A stretch of 64,000 bases of DNA. Origin: Sphingomonadaceae bacterium (lineage in GTDB: Bacteria > Pseudomonadota > Alphaproteobacteria > Sphingomonadales > Sphingomonadaceae). The notes beneath the pieces are model-generated. The model did no database searches. It was not told the origin of the DNA and worked only from the letters and a program-made list of their open reading frames with translations. Shown here one piece after another: positions 7,430 through 17,105 of the stretch. Made by a program: the position numbers and the translations under genes. The stretch covers positions 62,001 through 126,000 of the forward strand of contig JANWWL010000001.1 of assembly GCA_025056155.1 (NCBI GenBank), in the 5' to 3' direction. How positions within the stretch are numbered: the stretch's first letter is position 1; every line of letters starts with the position of its first letter.

Positions 7430-9297
7430 GCGACCTGCTGGGCCTGGCGTTGGGCGGTGTGCGGGCCGCCCGAACCGCCCTCGAGACGGTGGGCGACAAT
7501 GTCGCCAACGCCGCCACACCGGGCTACGTTCGGCGTCGGCCAGTGCTGGCATCGCTTGCGCCGGCACGCGCCAACAGCCCCTTCGAGAAGGACCCCGTGG
7601 CCGCCGGCGGCGTGGAGGTGCGCGGGATCGCGCGCGCCGTCGACCTGATCCTGGTTGACAGCCTGCGCCGGGCGGAAAGCCAGGTGGCGCTTCTGGGGGC
7701 GGCCGAACGCTGGCTGGCCCTCGTCGAGGCCAGCCTCTCCGGTCCTGCCTCGCTGGCGCGGCCGCTGGAGGAGTTTTTCGCGAGCCTCTCCGACCTCACG
7801 GCCGATCCGGCTTCGCTTCCCGTCCGGGAGACGGTGCTGGCCCGTGCCCGCCAACTCGCCGCTCGGTTCAACGCCAGCGCCGGCGAGCTGGCTCGCCTGG
7901 TGTCCGACCTCGACGCCGAGGCGGAGGTCGCCGCTCGGCAGCTCACCAGCCTGGCGCGGTCGCTGGCGGACGTGAACGCGCAGCTGCGCCGGGCGACGGC
8001 CGGGGGTGGAGCGGCGGTATCCCTGGCCGACACGCGCGACCGCCTGCTGACCGAGATGGCCTCGCTCGTGGCCATCGACGTTCGGTTCTCGGCCCGCGGC
8101 GAGGCCGAGGTGCGGGTCGGTGATGCGGGCGGGGTCCTCGTGGTGGACGGCCAGCGATCGGAGCCCATCTTGTTGCGGCGGGAGGTGGGGGGCGGTTTCG
8201 GGCTGGCGGTGGGGCCGGACGGAGCCGAGACGGCACCGATCCTGGGCGGGGCGCTGCTTGGCTTGACGCTTGCGGGGCGGCGGCTTGCCGATGCGCGCGA
8301 ACGGCTGGATCAGCTGGCCCTTGAACTGGCGTCAGACCTGAACGCCGCCCACCAGGCCGGCGTGGATCTGGCGGGGGCCGATGGGCAGCCCCTGTTCGCG
8401 ACCCGACGTCTCGTCGTCACGCCGGCGGCCGGCAACGGGGGCGGCGCCCGGATCGAGGCCGTGCTGGCCGACGGCGCCGCGCCGCCGCCGTTGCGCCTGA
8501 CGTGGAACGCAGCGGCGGGCCAGTGGCGCCTGGCCCGAGCCGACGACAGCGCTGCGGTGAGCGGGAGCTTTCCGTTGAGCCTCGACGGTGTGACGGTGAC
8601 CGGGGCCGGCCCCCCCCGGGCCGGCGACCTGTTCCGGATCGAAACGCAACAGGGCGCGGCGGGCCTCGACGTCCGGCCCCTGCCGGCAACGGCCCTGGCG
8701 GCGGCCCCCCGATTCCTGGCCGACCCCCTCGCCTCGAACCGAGGGGCCGGCCGCGTCGACGTTCGCATCGGCCCTCTCCTCGACCCGCCGCCCGTTCCGC
8801 CCCTCGCGCCGCCCTTCCGCGTCGAGGTGGGCCCGAGCGCCATGGTCACCCTTCGGGATGCGGCCGATGTGGTGGTGGCGACGGGCGCGGTGGGCGATTG
8901 GCTGATCGGCGACGGCTTCGAAGTGCGCATCAGCGGGGATCCGGCCGAAGGCGACCTGTTCCGGATCCGGCGCGCGGGCCCAGGCAGCGGGGCCAACGGC
9001 AATGCGCTTGCGCTGTTGGCGGTGCGCGATTGCGCCGGGGCCCTGGGCACCCCGGCCGAGGCTCACGAGGCACTGCTGACGGCGTTGGCCGTGCCCCTGG
9101 CCGAAGTGCGCGCACGCCTGGAGGCCGCGCGTGAAAGCCGTAACGCGGCTGCCGAGGCCGTCGCGGAAGCGAGCGGCGTGGACCTCGACCGCGAGGCCGC
9201 GGACATGCTGCGCTTCCAGCAGGCCTATCAGGCCAACGCCCGGCTCATCCAGACGGCGCGCGACACGTTCCAGGCCCTTCTCGAGGCTTTGCGCTAG
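7426..9297 (+). CDS. flgK: FlgK, hook-filament junction protein 1
   Basis: A junction protein of 623 residues. The N-terminus has ARTALETVGDNVANAATPGY, the hook-associated protein motif. The C-terminus has GVDLDREAADMLRFQQAYQA and RLIQTARDTFQALLEAL. A coiled-coil-rich segment at about 90-200 precedes the variable middle region. The ATG overlaps the stop of the rod-binding gene. A run of eight C lies at 8610-8617 in the middle of the gene, inside an inverted GGCCGG context. The frame is intact through it. Confidence 0.93.
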   Translation: MSDLLGLALGGVRAARTALETVGDNVANAATPGYVRRRPVLASLAPARANSPFEKDPVAAGGVEVRGIARAVDLILVDSLRRAESQVALLGAAERWLALVEASLSGPASLARPLEEFFASLSDLTADPASLPVRETVLARARQLAARFNASAGELARLVSDLDAEAEVAARQLTSLARSLADVNAQLRRATAGGGAAVSLADTRDRLLTEMASLVAIDVRFSARGEAEVRVGDAGGVLVVDGQRSEPILLRREVGGGFGLAVGPDGAETAPILGGALLGLTLAGRRLADARERLDQLALELASDLNAAHQAGVDLAGADGQPLFATRRLVVTPAAGNGGGARIEAVLADGAAPPPLRLTWNAAAGQWRLARADDSAAVSGSFPLSLDGVTVTGAGPPRAGDLFRIETQQGAAGLDVRPLPATALAAAPRFLADPLASNRGAGRVDVRIGPLLDPPPVPPLAPPFRVEVGPSAMVTLRDAADVVVATGAVGDWLIGDGFEVRISGDPAEGDLFRIRRAGPGSGANGNALALLAVRDCAGALGTPAEAHEALLTALAVPLAEVRARLEAARESRNAAAEAVAEASGVDLDREAADMLRFQQAYQANARLIQTARDTFQALLEALR

Positions 9298-9320
9298 GGC
9301 TGCGATCAGGAGGCGAACCG

Positions 9321-10229
9321 ATGGTCACGCTGACAGGAACCGGCAACCCGACGACCGTGGCCGCCGACCGCATGGTGGCCCTGCGCCAGCGCATCGAGGA
9401 GCTCGAGGGCCGGATCGCCCGCGGCGAACGGTTCAGCCGGCCTTCGGAGGACCCGCCGGCCCACGCGCGGGCCGCCGCCCTTTCGCGGCTGGATGCCAGG
9501 CTGCAGGCGGAGCAGCGCGTGGTGGAGCGCGCGACGGCCCGCTTGAACGCGGCCGACACGGCATTGGCCGAAGGCGTCGACGTGCTCGTGCGCGCGCGCG
9601 AGCTGGCCATCCTGGGCGCGTCCGGCACCTTCTCGGACGCCGACCGGGCGGTCATCGCGGTCGAGGTGCGCGGGCTGAAGGAGCGGCTGGTGCAGGCGGC
9701 CAATCGGCGCGACGAGGCCGGGCGGTTCCTGTTCGCCGGCGCGGCCGACGCCCAGCCGGCCTTTGCGCCCGACGAGGCGGGCGTCGTGCGCTATCTGGGC
9801 TTCGGGACCGGCCACGGGGCGGAGGCCGCCGGGCTCGTCGGGGCCGCGGTGCCGCCGGGGCCCGCCGTCTTTGGCCCCGATGATGCCGGGGCCTTCGCCG
9901 CGCTCGATGCGCTGTTGGCGGCTCTGGCCGAGCCCGATGGCGAGCTGCGGGCGGAGGCCTTCGCCGTGGCCATGGGACGGGTCGAAGCCGCCCACGACCG
10001 GATCGTGGTGGCGCGCGCCGGCTTGGGGGTGGTGCTGGGCCGGCTGGAGGCCGAGGTCGAGCGGATCGCGTCGGGACGGATCGAACTGGCGCGCGGGCTG
10101 GCGGCAACCCAGGGCCTGGACCTCGCGGCCGCCATCACCGAGCTCGAGACGCTGCGGTTGACCCTGGCCGCAACCCAGGAGGTGTTCCGGCGCGTGGCGG
10201 GCGAGAGCTTGTTCGACCGGCTGGGCTAG
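9321..10229 (+). CDS. flgL: FlgL, hook-filament junction protein 3
   Basis: A second junction protein, 302 residues, between FlgK and the flagellin filament. The N-terminal helix (RQRIEELEGRIARGERFSRP then SEDPPA) follows the flagellin-like SxPSDDP pattern. The block LARELAILGASGTFSDADRA is replaced here by a close ARELAILGASGTFSDADRAV around residue 93. The C-terminus reads DLAAAITELETLRLTLAATQ, matching flagellin/FlgL D0. GGAGG lies seven bases before the ATG. It closes the flgB-L run. Confidence 0.9.
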   Translation: MVTLTGTGNPTTVAADRMVALRQRIEELEGRIARGERFSRPSEDPPAHARAAALSRLDARLQAEQRVVERATARLNAADTALAEGVDVLVRARELAILGASGTFSDADRAVIAVEVRGLKERLVQAANRRDEAGRFLFAGAADAQPAFAPDEAGVVRYLGFGTGHGAEAAGLVGAAVPPGPAVFGPDDAGAFAALDALLAALAEPDGELRAEAFAVAMGRVEAAHDRIVVARAGLGVVLGRLEAEVERIASGRIELARGLAATQGLDLAAAITELETLRLTLAATQEVFRRVAGESLFDRLG

Positions 10230-10251
10230 GGGCGCTCCGTCGCATCGCGGC

Positions 10252-10278
10252 TAAAGACCGCCGCCGGCGGCCCGTAAT
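10252..10278 (+). promoter_or_regulatory. Sigma-28 (FliA)-like promoter for motAB
   Basis: TAAAG at 10252-10256 and CCCGTAAT at 10271-10278 are separated so that TAAA-N15-CCCGTAAT fits TAAA-N15-GCCGATAA, keeping the CCG core. It lies in the 87-base gap between flgL and motA, about 40 bases before the motA ATG. This would place motAB in the late, FliA-dependent class, as in other flagellar hierarchies. The -10 match is partial. Confidence 0.45.
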
Positions 10279-10316
10279 CGGGCGGGCATTCCGTCCGCGC
10301 GAGGAGAACCGGCCGC

Positions 10317-11180
10317 ATGCTGGCCATTGTCGGGATGGTCGTGCTGCTGGTCATGGTCTTCGGCGGGTTCGCCCTGGCGGGCGGCAACCTGGGCCCGGTG
10401 TTCGCCGCCCTTCCCCACGAACTGATGATCATCGGCGGGGCGGCCGTGGGCGCCCTGCTGATCGGGAACAGCGTGGGCCTGTTGAAACAGATCGGCGCCG
10501 GGATCGGCCGGGTGCTCAAGGGCCCGCGCTTCACCAAGGCCGACTATCTGGCGGCCATCGCGCTCACGGTGAAACTGATGCGACTGCTGAAGAGCGAGGG
10601 AGCCGTTGCGGTCGAGCCCCATGTCGAGCAGCCGCAGTCTTCGGCCCTCTGGGCCGAAGCGCCCAAGTTGCGCGACGATCCCTTCTTCGTCCACCTGGTG
10701 ACGGACACGTTGCGGCTGCTCGTCGTCTCGACGGGCACGGTGAGCTCGGTCGCGATCGAAGACGTGCTGGACACCGCGATCGAAACCCACCACCACCACG
10801 CCACCCGGCCGGCCGAGGCGCTGCAGACTCTGGCCGACGCCCTGCCGGCCCTGGGCATCGTGGCCGCCGTGCTGGGCGTCATCAAGACGATGGGGGCCAT
10901 CGACCAACCGCCGGCCATCCTGGGCGCGATGATCGGCTCGGCCCTGGTGGGGACGTTCCTGGGCGTGTTCCTGGCCTACGGTCTCGTGGGCCCCCTGGCC
11001 GGCCGGCTCCGCCAGATCGAGGAAACGGACGCCCAGATCTACCAGGTGGCCCGGCGGGTGATCCTCGCCTCGCTTCGCAACCAGCCGCAGCCCATCGTGC
11101 TGGAGCAGGCGCGCACGGCGATCGCCCCTGACCTGCAGCCAAGCTTCACCGAGGTGTTCGAAGGGGCGCGCGGGCGGTGA
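10317..11180 (+). CDS. motA: MotA, flagellar stator subunit
   Basis: The stator ion-channel subunit of the inner membrane, 287 residues. Membrane segments lie near residues 1-22, 34-52, 175-193 and 200-222. The cytoplasmic loop has RLLKSEGAVAVEPHVE, carrying the charged residues that act on FliG, and the channel segment PALGIVAAVLGVIKTMG contains the conserved Pro. GAGGAGA precedes the ATG. The stop overlaps the GTG start of motB. The loop also holds an unusual ETHHHHATRP run of histidines. Confidence 0.93.
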   Translation: MLAIVGMVVLLVMVFGGFALAGGNLGPVFAALPHELMIIGGAAVGALLIGNSVGLLKQIGAGIGRVLKGPRFTKADYLAAIALTVKLMRLLKSEGAVAVEPHVEQPQSSALWAEAPKLRDDPFFVHLVTDTLRLLVVSTGTVSSVAIEDVLDTAIETHHHHATRPAEALQTLADALPALGIVAAVLGVIKTMGAIDQPPAILGAMIGSALVGTFLGVFLAYGLVGPLAGRLRQIEETDAQIYQVARRVILASLRNQPQPIVLEQARTAIAPDLQPSFTEVFEGARGR

Positions 11181-12013
11181 ACGCGCTGTCTCCCCCGCCC
11201 GAGCCCGAGATCCTCGTCCGCAAGATCCGCGGCCGCCGCCACGGCGGCCACCATGGCGGGGCCTGGAAGGTGGCCTATGCCGATTTCGTGACGGCCATGA
11301 TGGCCTTCTTCCTGCTGCTGTGGCTGCTGGGGGCCACCAACGAGGAACAGCGCAAGGGCATCGCCGACTATTTCGCCCCGACCGTCCTGCCCTCCGACCG
11401 TTCCGGCGGCTCGAACGGGGTGATGGGCGGCCGTTCGATCGTGGAGCCCGAAGGGAACGCTCCCCATCCCCAGCTGTCGGGCATTCGTCCGGCCGCGCCA
11501 TTCCAGACACGTCACGACCGCACGTCGCTGCGCCGGGCGGACGAGGACGTCCGGCTGGCGCGGGTCGCCGAGGCGATCCGGTCCCGGATCCGTTCCGACC
11601 CCGGCCTCAAGGACCTGGCCGATCAGCTCCGCCTGGAGGTGACCCAAGAGGGCTTGCGCATCGAACTCATCGACCGGGCCGACTATTCGATGTTCCGGTC
11701 CGGCACGGCCGAGATGGATCCTCGCGCGAAGGCGCTGCTTGCCACCGTGGCCGACGCGATCCGCGACCTGCCCAACGGGCTGGCGGTGCGGGGGCACACG
11801 GATTCGGTGCCGTTCTCGGGCTCCTCGCCGCTCAACAACTGGACGCTGTCGACCAGCCGGGCTGAAGCGACCCGGGAGGTGCTGGCCCGCCATGGCATCG
11901 GCCCCGAGCGCTTCCGTCGGCTGGAGGGGCTCGCGGATACCGAACCATTCAACCCGCACGATCCTTTCGACCCGCGCAACCGCCGCATTTCGATGACCTT
12001 GCTGCGCGAGTGA
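11177..12013 (+). CDS. motB: MotB, stator peptidoglycan anchor
   Basis: The stator subunit that binds ions and anchors MotA to peptidoglycan, 278 residues. A basic, His-rich N-terminus is followed by one membrane helix. KVAYADFVTAMMAFFLLLWL carries the proton-carrying Asp at residue 36, equivalent to E. coli Asp32. The C-terminal OmpA-like domain has LAVRGHTDSVPF and NWTLSTSRAEATREVL. The start is a GTG overlapping the motA stop. Confidence 0.94.
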   Translation: MNALSPPPEPEILVRKIRGRRHGGHHGGAWKVAYADFVTAMMAFFLLLWLLGATNEEQRKGIADYFAPTVLPSDRSGGSNGVMGGRSIVEPEGNAPHPQLSGIRPAAPFQTRHDRTSLRRADEDVRLARVAEAIRSRIRSDPGLKDLADQLRLEVTQEGLRIELIDRADYSMFRSGTAEMDPRAKALLATVADAIRDLPNGLAVRGHTDSVPFSGSSPLNNWTLSTSRAEATREVLARHGIGPERFRRLEGLADTEPFNPHDPFDPRNRRISMTLLRE

Positions 12014-12046
12014 GCGCACCCCTTGAGCCCGGCCCGGGCCCGGCGC

Positions 12047-14029
12047 ATGGCAAGCGCCATGGGAGCGACGGCCGACCGACCGGACTGGCCCGAGGCGACC
12101 GACCGGTTCGACGAGAGGGGGGCCGCCCAAGTGCTGGCGCGCGGCCGGCCCGACCTCGAGGCCGGGGTGGCGGCGATCCGCGAGACTCTCGCCACCCTGG
12201 GCCGCGAGCCAGGCGTCTATCGGATGGTCGATGCGGCCGGCGACGTGCTCTACGTCGGCAAGGCCCGAGCGCTGCGGAACCGGGTCGCCACCTACACCCA
12301 GGTGGAGCGGCTGCCGCGCCGGCTGCAGCGGATGGTGGCGCTCACGCGCGGCCTGGTGGTGGTGACCACCCGCTCCGAAGCCGAAGCGCTGCTGCTGGAA
12401 GCCCAGCTCATCAAGCGGTACCGGCCGCCGTTCAACGTCGTCCTGCGCGACGACAAGAGCTTTCCCTTCATCGCGCTGGACCTTCGGCATCCCTTTCCGC
12501 GACTTGCCAAGCACCGTGGGGCCCGACGCGACGGGGTCGTCTACTACGGGCCGTTCGCCAGCGCCGGAGCCGTGGCGGCGACGCTCAACGCACTGCAGAA
12601 ACTGTTCCTGCTGCGGTCGTGCACCGATTCGTTCATGGAGCGGCGGACGCGGCCTTGCCTCTTGTTCCAGATCCGGCGCTGCTCGGCCCCCTGCGTGGGC
12701 CGGATCGACGCCCGCAGCTATGCCGGCCTGGTGGCCGACGCACGGGCGTTCCTCGCCGGCAAGTCGGGCGCGGTGCAGGAGCGGTTGAAGCAGGCGATGG
12801 CGGAAGCCTCGGCCGAGCTCGACTTCGAGCGTGCTGCCATCCTGCGCGACCGGCTGAAGGCCCTGGCCCACGTGCAAGGAGCGCAAGCCATCCACGCCAA
12901 CGATGCGCGGCTCGACGCCGACGTGATCGCCGTGGCCCGCGACCAGGGGTTGACCGGCATCCAGGTCTTCTTCCTGCGGTCGGGCCAGAACTGGGGTCAC
13001 CGCGCCCTGTTCCCGGCGCATGCGGGCGACGTCGACGAGGGGGAGGTGCTGGCCGCCTTCCTCGGCCAGTTCTACGCCGAGGTCGACCCGCCGCCGCTGG
13101 TGCTCTTGGACCGCGCGCCGCCCGATCCCGACCTTCTGGCCGAGGCGCTGTCGGCCCGGGCGGGTCGGCGCGTGGAACTCAAGGTTCCCCAGCGCGGTCG
13201 CTTGCGGGCGCTCGTCGACCAAGCACGGCGCAACGCCGCCGAGGCGGTCGCCCGGCGTCTGGCCGAGCGAGGAACCCAGCTCGCCTTGTTCGCGCGCCTG
13301 GCCGAAGTCTTCGGGCTTCCCGAGCCACCGCGCCGCATCGAAATCTACGACAACAGCCACGTGATGGGCACGAACGCCCTGGGTGCGATGGTGGTGGCCA
13401 CCCCGGAAGGTTTCTTGAAAGGTGCCTATCGCCGGTTCGGGATGCGGACGGGCGACGTGACCCCCGGGGATGATCCCGGCATGGTCCGAGCGATGCTCAC
13501 CCGTCGCTTTCGACGCGCGCTCGAAGAGGATCCGGGCCGGCGCAGCGACTGGCCCGACCTCCTGCTCATCGACGGGGGACGCACGCAGGTCGCGGCCGCC
13601 ACCGCGGTGCTCGAGGAACTGGGGATCGACGACGTCGCGGTGGTGGGAATCGCCAAGGGGCCCGACCGCAATGCGGGCCGCGAAACTTTCCATCTGACGG
13701 ATGGCCGATCCCTGACGTTGCCGCCGGGGGACGCCCTGCTGTTCCTGTTGCAGCGCCTGCGCGACGAAGCGCATCGGTTCGCGATCGGCGGCCACCGCGC
13801 CCGTCGCGGTCGGGCGATGGTCGCCTCGACTCTCGACGAGGTGCCGGGCGTGGGCCCGGCCCGGAAGAAGGCGCTGCTCATGCACTTCGGGACAGCGCGG
13901 GCCGTGAAGGGGGCCAGTCTCGAAGATCTCTGCCGCGTGCCGGGTATCAGCCGAGGATTGGCCGAGACCATCTGGCGGCATTTCCACGCCCCGGGCACCG
14001 CCGGGGCCAGCCTGAAGGAGGGCGGATGA
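12047..14029 (+). CDS. uvrC: UvrC, excinuclease ABC subunit C
   Basis: The dual-incision nuclease of nucleotide excision repair, 660 residues from this ATG. The order is a GIY-YIG nuclease ([20 protein letters not shown], about residues 56-75), a cysteine-rich stretch ([16 protein letters not shown]), the UVR motif, an RNase H-like nuclease ([19 protein letters not shown], then DGGRTQ) and C-terminal helix-hairpin-helix repeats ([15 protein letters not shown]). No start has a clear ribosome binding site: ATG at 12047, ATG at 12059 and TTG at 12023 are all possible. The stop overlaps the next gene. Confidence 0.93.
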   Translation: MASAMGATADRPDWPEATDRFDERGAAQVLARGRPDLEAGVAAIRETLATLGREPGVYRMVDAAGDVLYVGKARALRNRVATYTQVERLPRRLQRMVALTRGLVVVTTRSEAEALLLEAQLIKRYRPPFNVVLRDDKSFPFIALDLRHPFPRLAKHRGARRDGVVYYGPFASAGAVAATLNALQKLFLLRSCTDSFMERRTRPCLLFQIRRCSAPCVGRIDARSYAGLVADARAFLAGKSGAVQERLKQAMAEASAELDFERAAILRDRLKALAHVQGAQAIHANDARLDADVIAVARDQGLTGIQVFFLRSGQNWGHRALFPAHAGDVDEGEVLAAFLGQFYAEVDPPPLVLLDRAPPDPDLLAEALSARAGRRVELKVPQRGRLRALVDQARRNAAEAVARRLAERGTQLALFARLAEVFGLPEPPRRIEIYDNSHVMGTNALGAMVVATPEGFLKGAYRRFGMRTGDVTPGDDPGMVRAMLTRRFRRALEEDPGRRSDWPDLLLIDGGRTQVAAATAVLEELGIDDVAVVGIAKGPDRNAGRETFHLTDGRSLTLPPGDALLFLLQRLRDEAHRFAIGGHRARRGRAMVASTLDEVPGVGPARKKALLMHFGTARAVKGASLEDLCRVPGISRGLAETIWRHFHAPGTAGASLKEGG

Positions 14030-14706
14030 TCACGTTGTACACGGCCCCCACGCCCAACGGCTACAAGGTGTCGATCGCGCTCGAGGAGCTGGGCCTTCCC
14101 TATCGGGTGCGAGCGCTCGATCTTCTCAAAGGGGAACAGAAGCAGGAGTGGTATCTGCGTATCTGCCCCAACGGACGCATCCCGGCCATCGAGGACGACG
14201 GCTTTCCCGTGTTCGAATCGGGGGCGATCCTCGTCTACCTCGCCGAGAAGACCGGGCGGCTGATGCCGACCGATGCCCGCGGCCGATCGCGCGTGTTGCA
14301 GTGGCTCATGTTCCAGATGAGCGCCATCGGCCCCATGATGGGCCAAGCCAACGTCTTCTTCCGCTACTTCCCCGAGAAGATCCAGCCGGCGATCGACCGC
14401 TTCCAGGGTGAGGTGCGGCGGTTGTTCGGCGTGCTCGACCGCCATCTGGCGGACAACGCCTTCCTGGCCGGCGACTATTCGATCGCCGACATCGCCACGT
14501 TTTGCTGGACCCGCACGGCGCGCTGGTCGGGCATCGATCCCGAGCCGTTCGGCCATCTGGCCCGCTGGCAGGCCGAGATCGCCCGACGGCCAGCGGTGCA
14601 GCGGGGTCTGACCATTCCGGCGCCGTCGCCCACCGCCATGAGCGAGGACGAGGCCGCCCGCTTCGCCGAGCGAGCGCGCTCGCTCGTCGAAACCGGCCGG
14701 CGTTGA
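14026..14706 (+). CDS. Glutathione S-transferase family protein, YfcG/Ure2p-like
   Basis: A cytosolic glutathione-dependent oxidoreductase, 226 residues. The N-terminal thioredoxin-fold domain begins [20 protein letters not shown]. The TPN motif matches E. coli YfcG, where that Thr and Asn contact glutathione and give disulfide-bond reductase activity. [11 protein letters not shown] and [14 protein letters not shown] complete the glutathione site. An all-helical C-terminal domain follows. AGGAGG lies just before the ATG, which overlaps the uvrC stop. The substrate is unknown. Confidence 0.85.
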   Translation: MITLYTAPTPNGYKVSIALEELGLPYRVRALDLLKGEQKQEWYLRICPNGRIPAIEDDGFPVFESGAILVYLAEKTGRLMPTDARGRSRVLQWLMFQMSAIGPMMGQANVFFRYFPEKIQPAIDRFQGEVRRLFGVLDRHLADNAFLAGDYSIADIATFCWTRTARWSGIDPEPFGHLARWQAEIARRPAVQRGLTIPAPSPTAMSEDEAARFAERARSLVETGRR

Positions 14707-14816
14707 GCATTCGGTTGTCAACTTTCTTTCTTCGGATTGTCATGCCGGCTTAACGCCCAGGTGGCAGCACCCCCGGGCCCTCGCGATCCCGGCGGGGGCT
14801 TCAGGGGGAAACAGCC

Positions 14817-17105
14817 ATGCGACGCATGATCCAGTTCGCCAGCGCGGCGGCCGGTGCGCTCGTGCCCGCGGCGGCCGCCAGCCAACCGGTGGCCGACGCC
14901 GGCGCGGCGGCCACCGAAATCGTGGTGTTCGGCCGCGGCCAGATCCGACAGGTGGCCGAAGCGGGCCCCGAGGCCATCCGCCTCGAGGTGCCGGGAGCTT
15001 CGCCCTTCAAGGCGATCGACCGCCTGCCGGGCGTCAACTTCCACTCGGCCGACCCGTTCGGCGTCTACGAATGGTCCACCCGGATCACGCTCAGGGGCTT
15101 CAACCAGAACCAGCTGGGCTTCACCCTGGACGGCGTGCCGCTGGGCGACATGAGCTACGGCAACAACAACGGGCTGCACATCAGCCGGGCCATCATTTCG
15201 GACAACATCGCCGTCACCCGCGTCTCGCAAGGCGCCGGGGCGCTTGCCACCGCCAGCACGTCGAACCTGGGGGGCACCATCGAGTTCGTCTCCCGGGATC
15301 CGAGCGACGAGCTCGCCATGGACGGGAATGCGACCTATGGGGCCTCCAACACGGTGCGTCTGTTCGCCCGCGTGGATTCGGGCCGGATCGGGCCCTTCGC
15401 TGCGTCGGTGTCGTACGCGTTTCTCGATGCCGGCAAGTGGAAGGGCGACGGCGCCCAACGGCATCACCAGGCCAACCTCAAGGTGGTGGGCCAGTTCGGC
15501 GAACGGTTCCGCGCTTCGGGCTTTCTGCACTTCTCGGACCGGCGCGAGAACGACTACCAGGACCTGTCGCTCGAGATGATCCGGCGGCTGGGCTATCGCT
15601 GGGACAATTTCGCGCCGAACTGGGACTTGGCCGTGCGCGTGGCCCAGATCGCGCAGAACCGCGGCGACGTGGCGGGCCCGCCGTCCAACCCGGGAGCCGG
15701 CACGGTCTATCCTGCCCCCATCCGTTCGGTGGACGACAGCTACTACGACGCCTCGGGGCTGCGGCGCGACTGGCTGGCCTCGATCGGCCTCGAGTTCGAC
15801 TTCGCGCCCGTCACCCTGCGGCTTCGGCCCTATTGGCACCAGAACGACGGGCAGGGCATTTGGTACACGCCGTACGTCGCGACACCTGGCGGGGCGCCCA
15901 TCTCGGTGCGGACGACCGAATACGACATCCAGCGCGGCGGCCTGCTGGCCGACGTGGCGGTGCGGCTGGGCCGGCACGCGCTGTCGGCCGGCGTCTGGTT
16001 CGAGGACAACGACTTCGTCCAGGGCCGGCGCTTCTATGGGCTGGCCAATACCACGGGTCGGCCGTCGCGGCAGAGCCTCAAGTTCAAGCGGGATCCCTTC
16101 CGCACCCAGTGGCGCTTCGACTTCGACACGAAGACGGTGCAGTATTTCCTGCAAGACCGCTTCGAGCTCTCGGACGCGTTGGTGCTGAACGCCGGGGTGA
16201 AGGGCAACCGCGTGCGCAACCGCTCCGAGCGGCTGGTGCCGGGCACCGCGCCGGCGGCAGGCGAGATCGAGAGCGCCGACTGGTTCATGCCCCAGGTCGG
16301 CGTGCTGTGGCGGTTCGCGAGTGGACAGGAAGCCTTTTTCAGCTACACCGAGAACCGCCGGGCGTTCACGTCGGCCGCGACCGGCATCTCGCCCTTCGCC
16401 ACGTCGCAGGTGGGGTTCAACGCCATCCGCGACACCTTGCGGCCGGAGACTTCGCGCACGTTCGAAGGGGGCCTGCGCTTCGCAATGGGGGCGCTGCAAG
16501 GGGTGGCGGCGGCCTACCTCGTCAATTTCCGCGACCGATTGCTGGCCATCCCCATCGGGCCTGGGATCGTGGGCAATCCCGTGGTGCTGCAGAACGTGGG
16601 CCGGGTGAAGTCGCGGGGCATCGAACTGGGGGCGGCCTGGCGCCCGCTCGGCGATCTCGTGCTGAACGGCAGCTACGCCTTCAACCGCTCCACCTACGAA
16701 GACGACGTGGTGAACGCCGGCGGACAGGTGCTGGCCCGGACCCGGGGCAAGCAGACGGTGGATACGCCCAAGCACCTCACCAAGCTCGACATCGCGTGGG
16801 ACGCCCGCGAAGGTCTGTTCGGTCAGGTGGGCATCAACCACGCGTCCCGGCGCTTCTTCACTTTCGAGAACGACCAGTCGGTGCCGGGCCGCGTGCTGGT
16901 GGACGCCACGGTGGGCTGGCGGTTCGCCGAAGCGGGCCCCATCCTGTCGGGGCTCGAGGCGCAGCTGTCCGTCACCAACCTGTTCGACAAGGAGTATGTG
17001 GCGACCATCGGCTCGAACGGCTTCGGCAACCGCGGCGACAATCAGACGCTGCTGGCCGGGGCTCCCCGCCAGTGGTTCGTGACGCTGCGCAAGCGCTTCC
17101 CGTGA
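14817..17105 (+). CDS. TonB-dependent outer-membrane receptor
   Basis: An energised outer-membrane transporter of 762 residues. A signal peptide (to about residue 21) is followed by a TonB-box-like TEIVVFGRG, a plug domain ([34 protein letters not shown]) and a 22-strand type barrel from about residue 150. The last segment, with [20 protein letters not shown], is typical. It ends in KRFP rather than a terminal aromatic. The GTG of a Tat-exported phosphodiesterase overlaps its stop, which hints at uptake of a phosphate compound. That substrate is inferred. The 110-base gap before it contains the only notably AT-rich stretch nearby (14712-14755), a likely promoter region. Confidence 0.9.
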   Translation: MRRMIQFASAAAGALVPAAAASQPVADAGAAATEIVVFGRGQIRQVAEAGPEAIRLEVPGASPFKAIDRLPGVNFHSADPFGVYEWSTRITLRGFNQNQLGFTLDGVPLGDMSYGNNNGLHISRAIISDNIAVTRVSQGAGALATASTSNLGGTIEFVSRDPSDELAMDGNATYGASNTVRLFARVDSGRIGPFAASVSYAFLDAGKWKGDGAQRHHQANLKVVGQFGERFRASGFLHFSDRRENDYQDLSLEMIRRLGYRWDNFAPNWDLAVRVAQIAQNRGDVAGPPSNPGAGTVYPAPIRSVDDSYYDASGLRRDWLASIGLEFDFAPVTLRLRPYWHQNDGQGIWYTPYVATPGGAPISVRTTEYDIQRGGLLADVAVRLGRHALSAGVWFEDNDFVQGRRFYGLANTTGRPSRQSLKFKRDPFRTQWRFDFDTKTVQYFLQDRFELSDALVLNAGVKGNRVRNRSERLVPGTAPAAGEIESADWFMPQVGVLWRFASGQEAFFSYTENRRAFTSAATGISPFATSQVGFNAIRDTLRPETSRTFEGGLRFAMGALQGVAAAYLVNFRDRLLAIPIGPGIVGNPVVLQNVGRVKSRGIELGAAWRPLGDLVLNGSYAFNRSTYEDDVVNAGGQVLARTRGKQTVDTPKHLTKLDIAWDAREGLFGQVGINHASRRFFTFENDQSVPGRVLVDATVGWRFAEAGPILSGLEAQLSVTNLFDKEYVATIGSNGFGNRGDNQTLLAGAPRQWFVTLRKRFP

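Noticed and set aside
11039-13987. A minus-strand open frame of about 980 codons opposite motB and uvrC
   Set aside because: It shows no domain likeness and mirrors clear genes on the other strand.
14712-14755. Possible sigma-70 promoter (TTGTCA at 14715) before the TonB receptor
   Set aside because: The region is AT-rich for this genome and probably regulatory, but no convincing -10 box is found at the right spacing, so it is not listed as a site.
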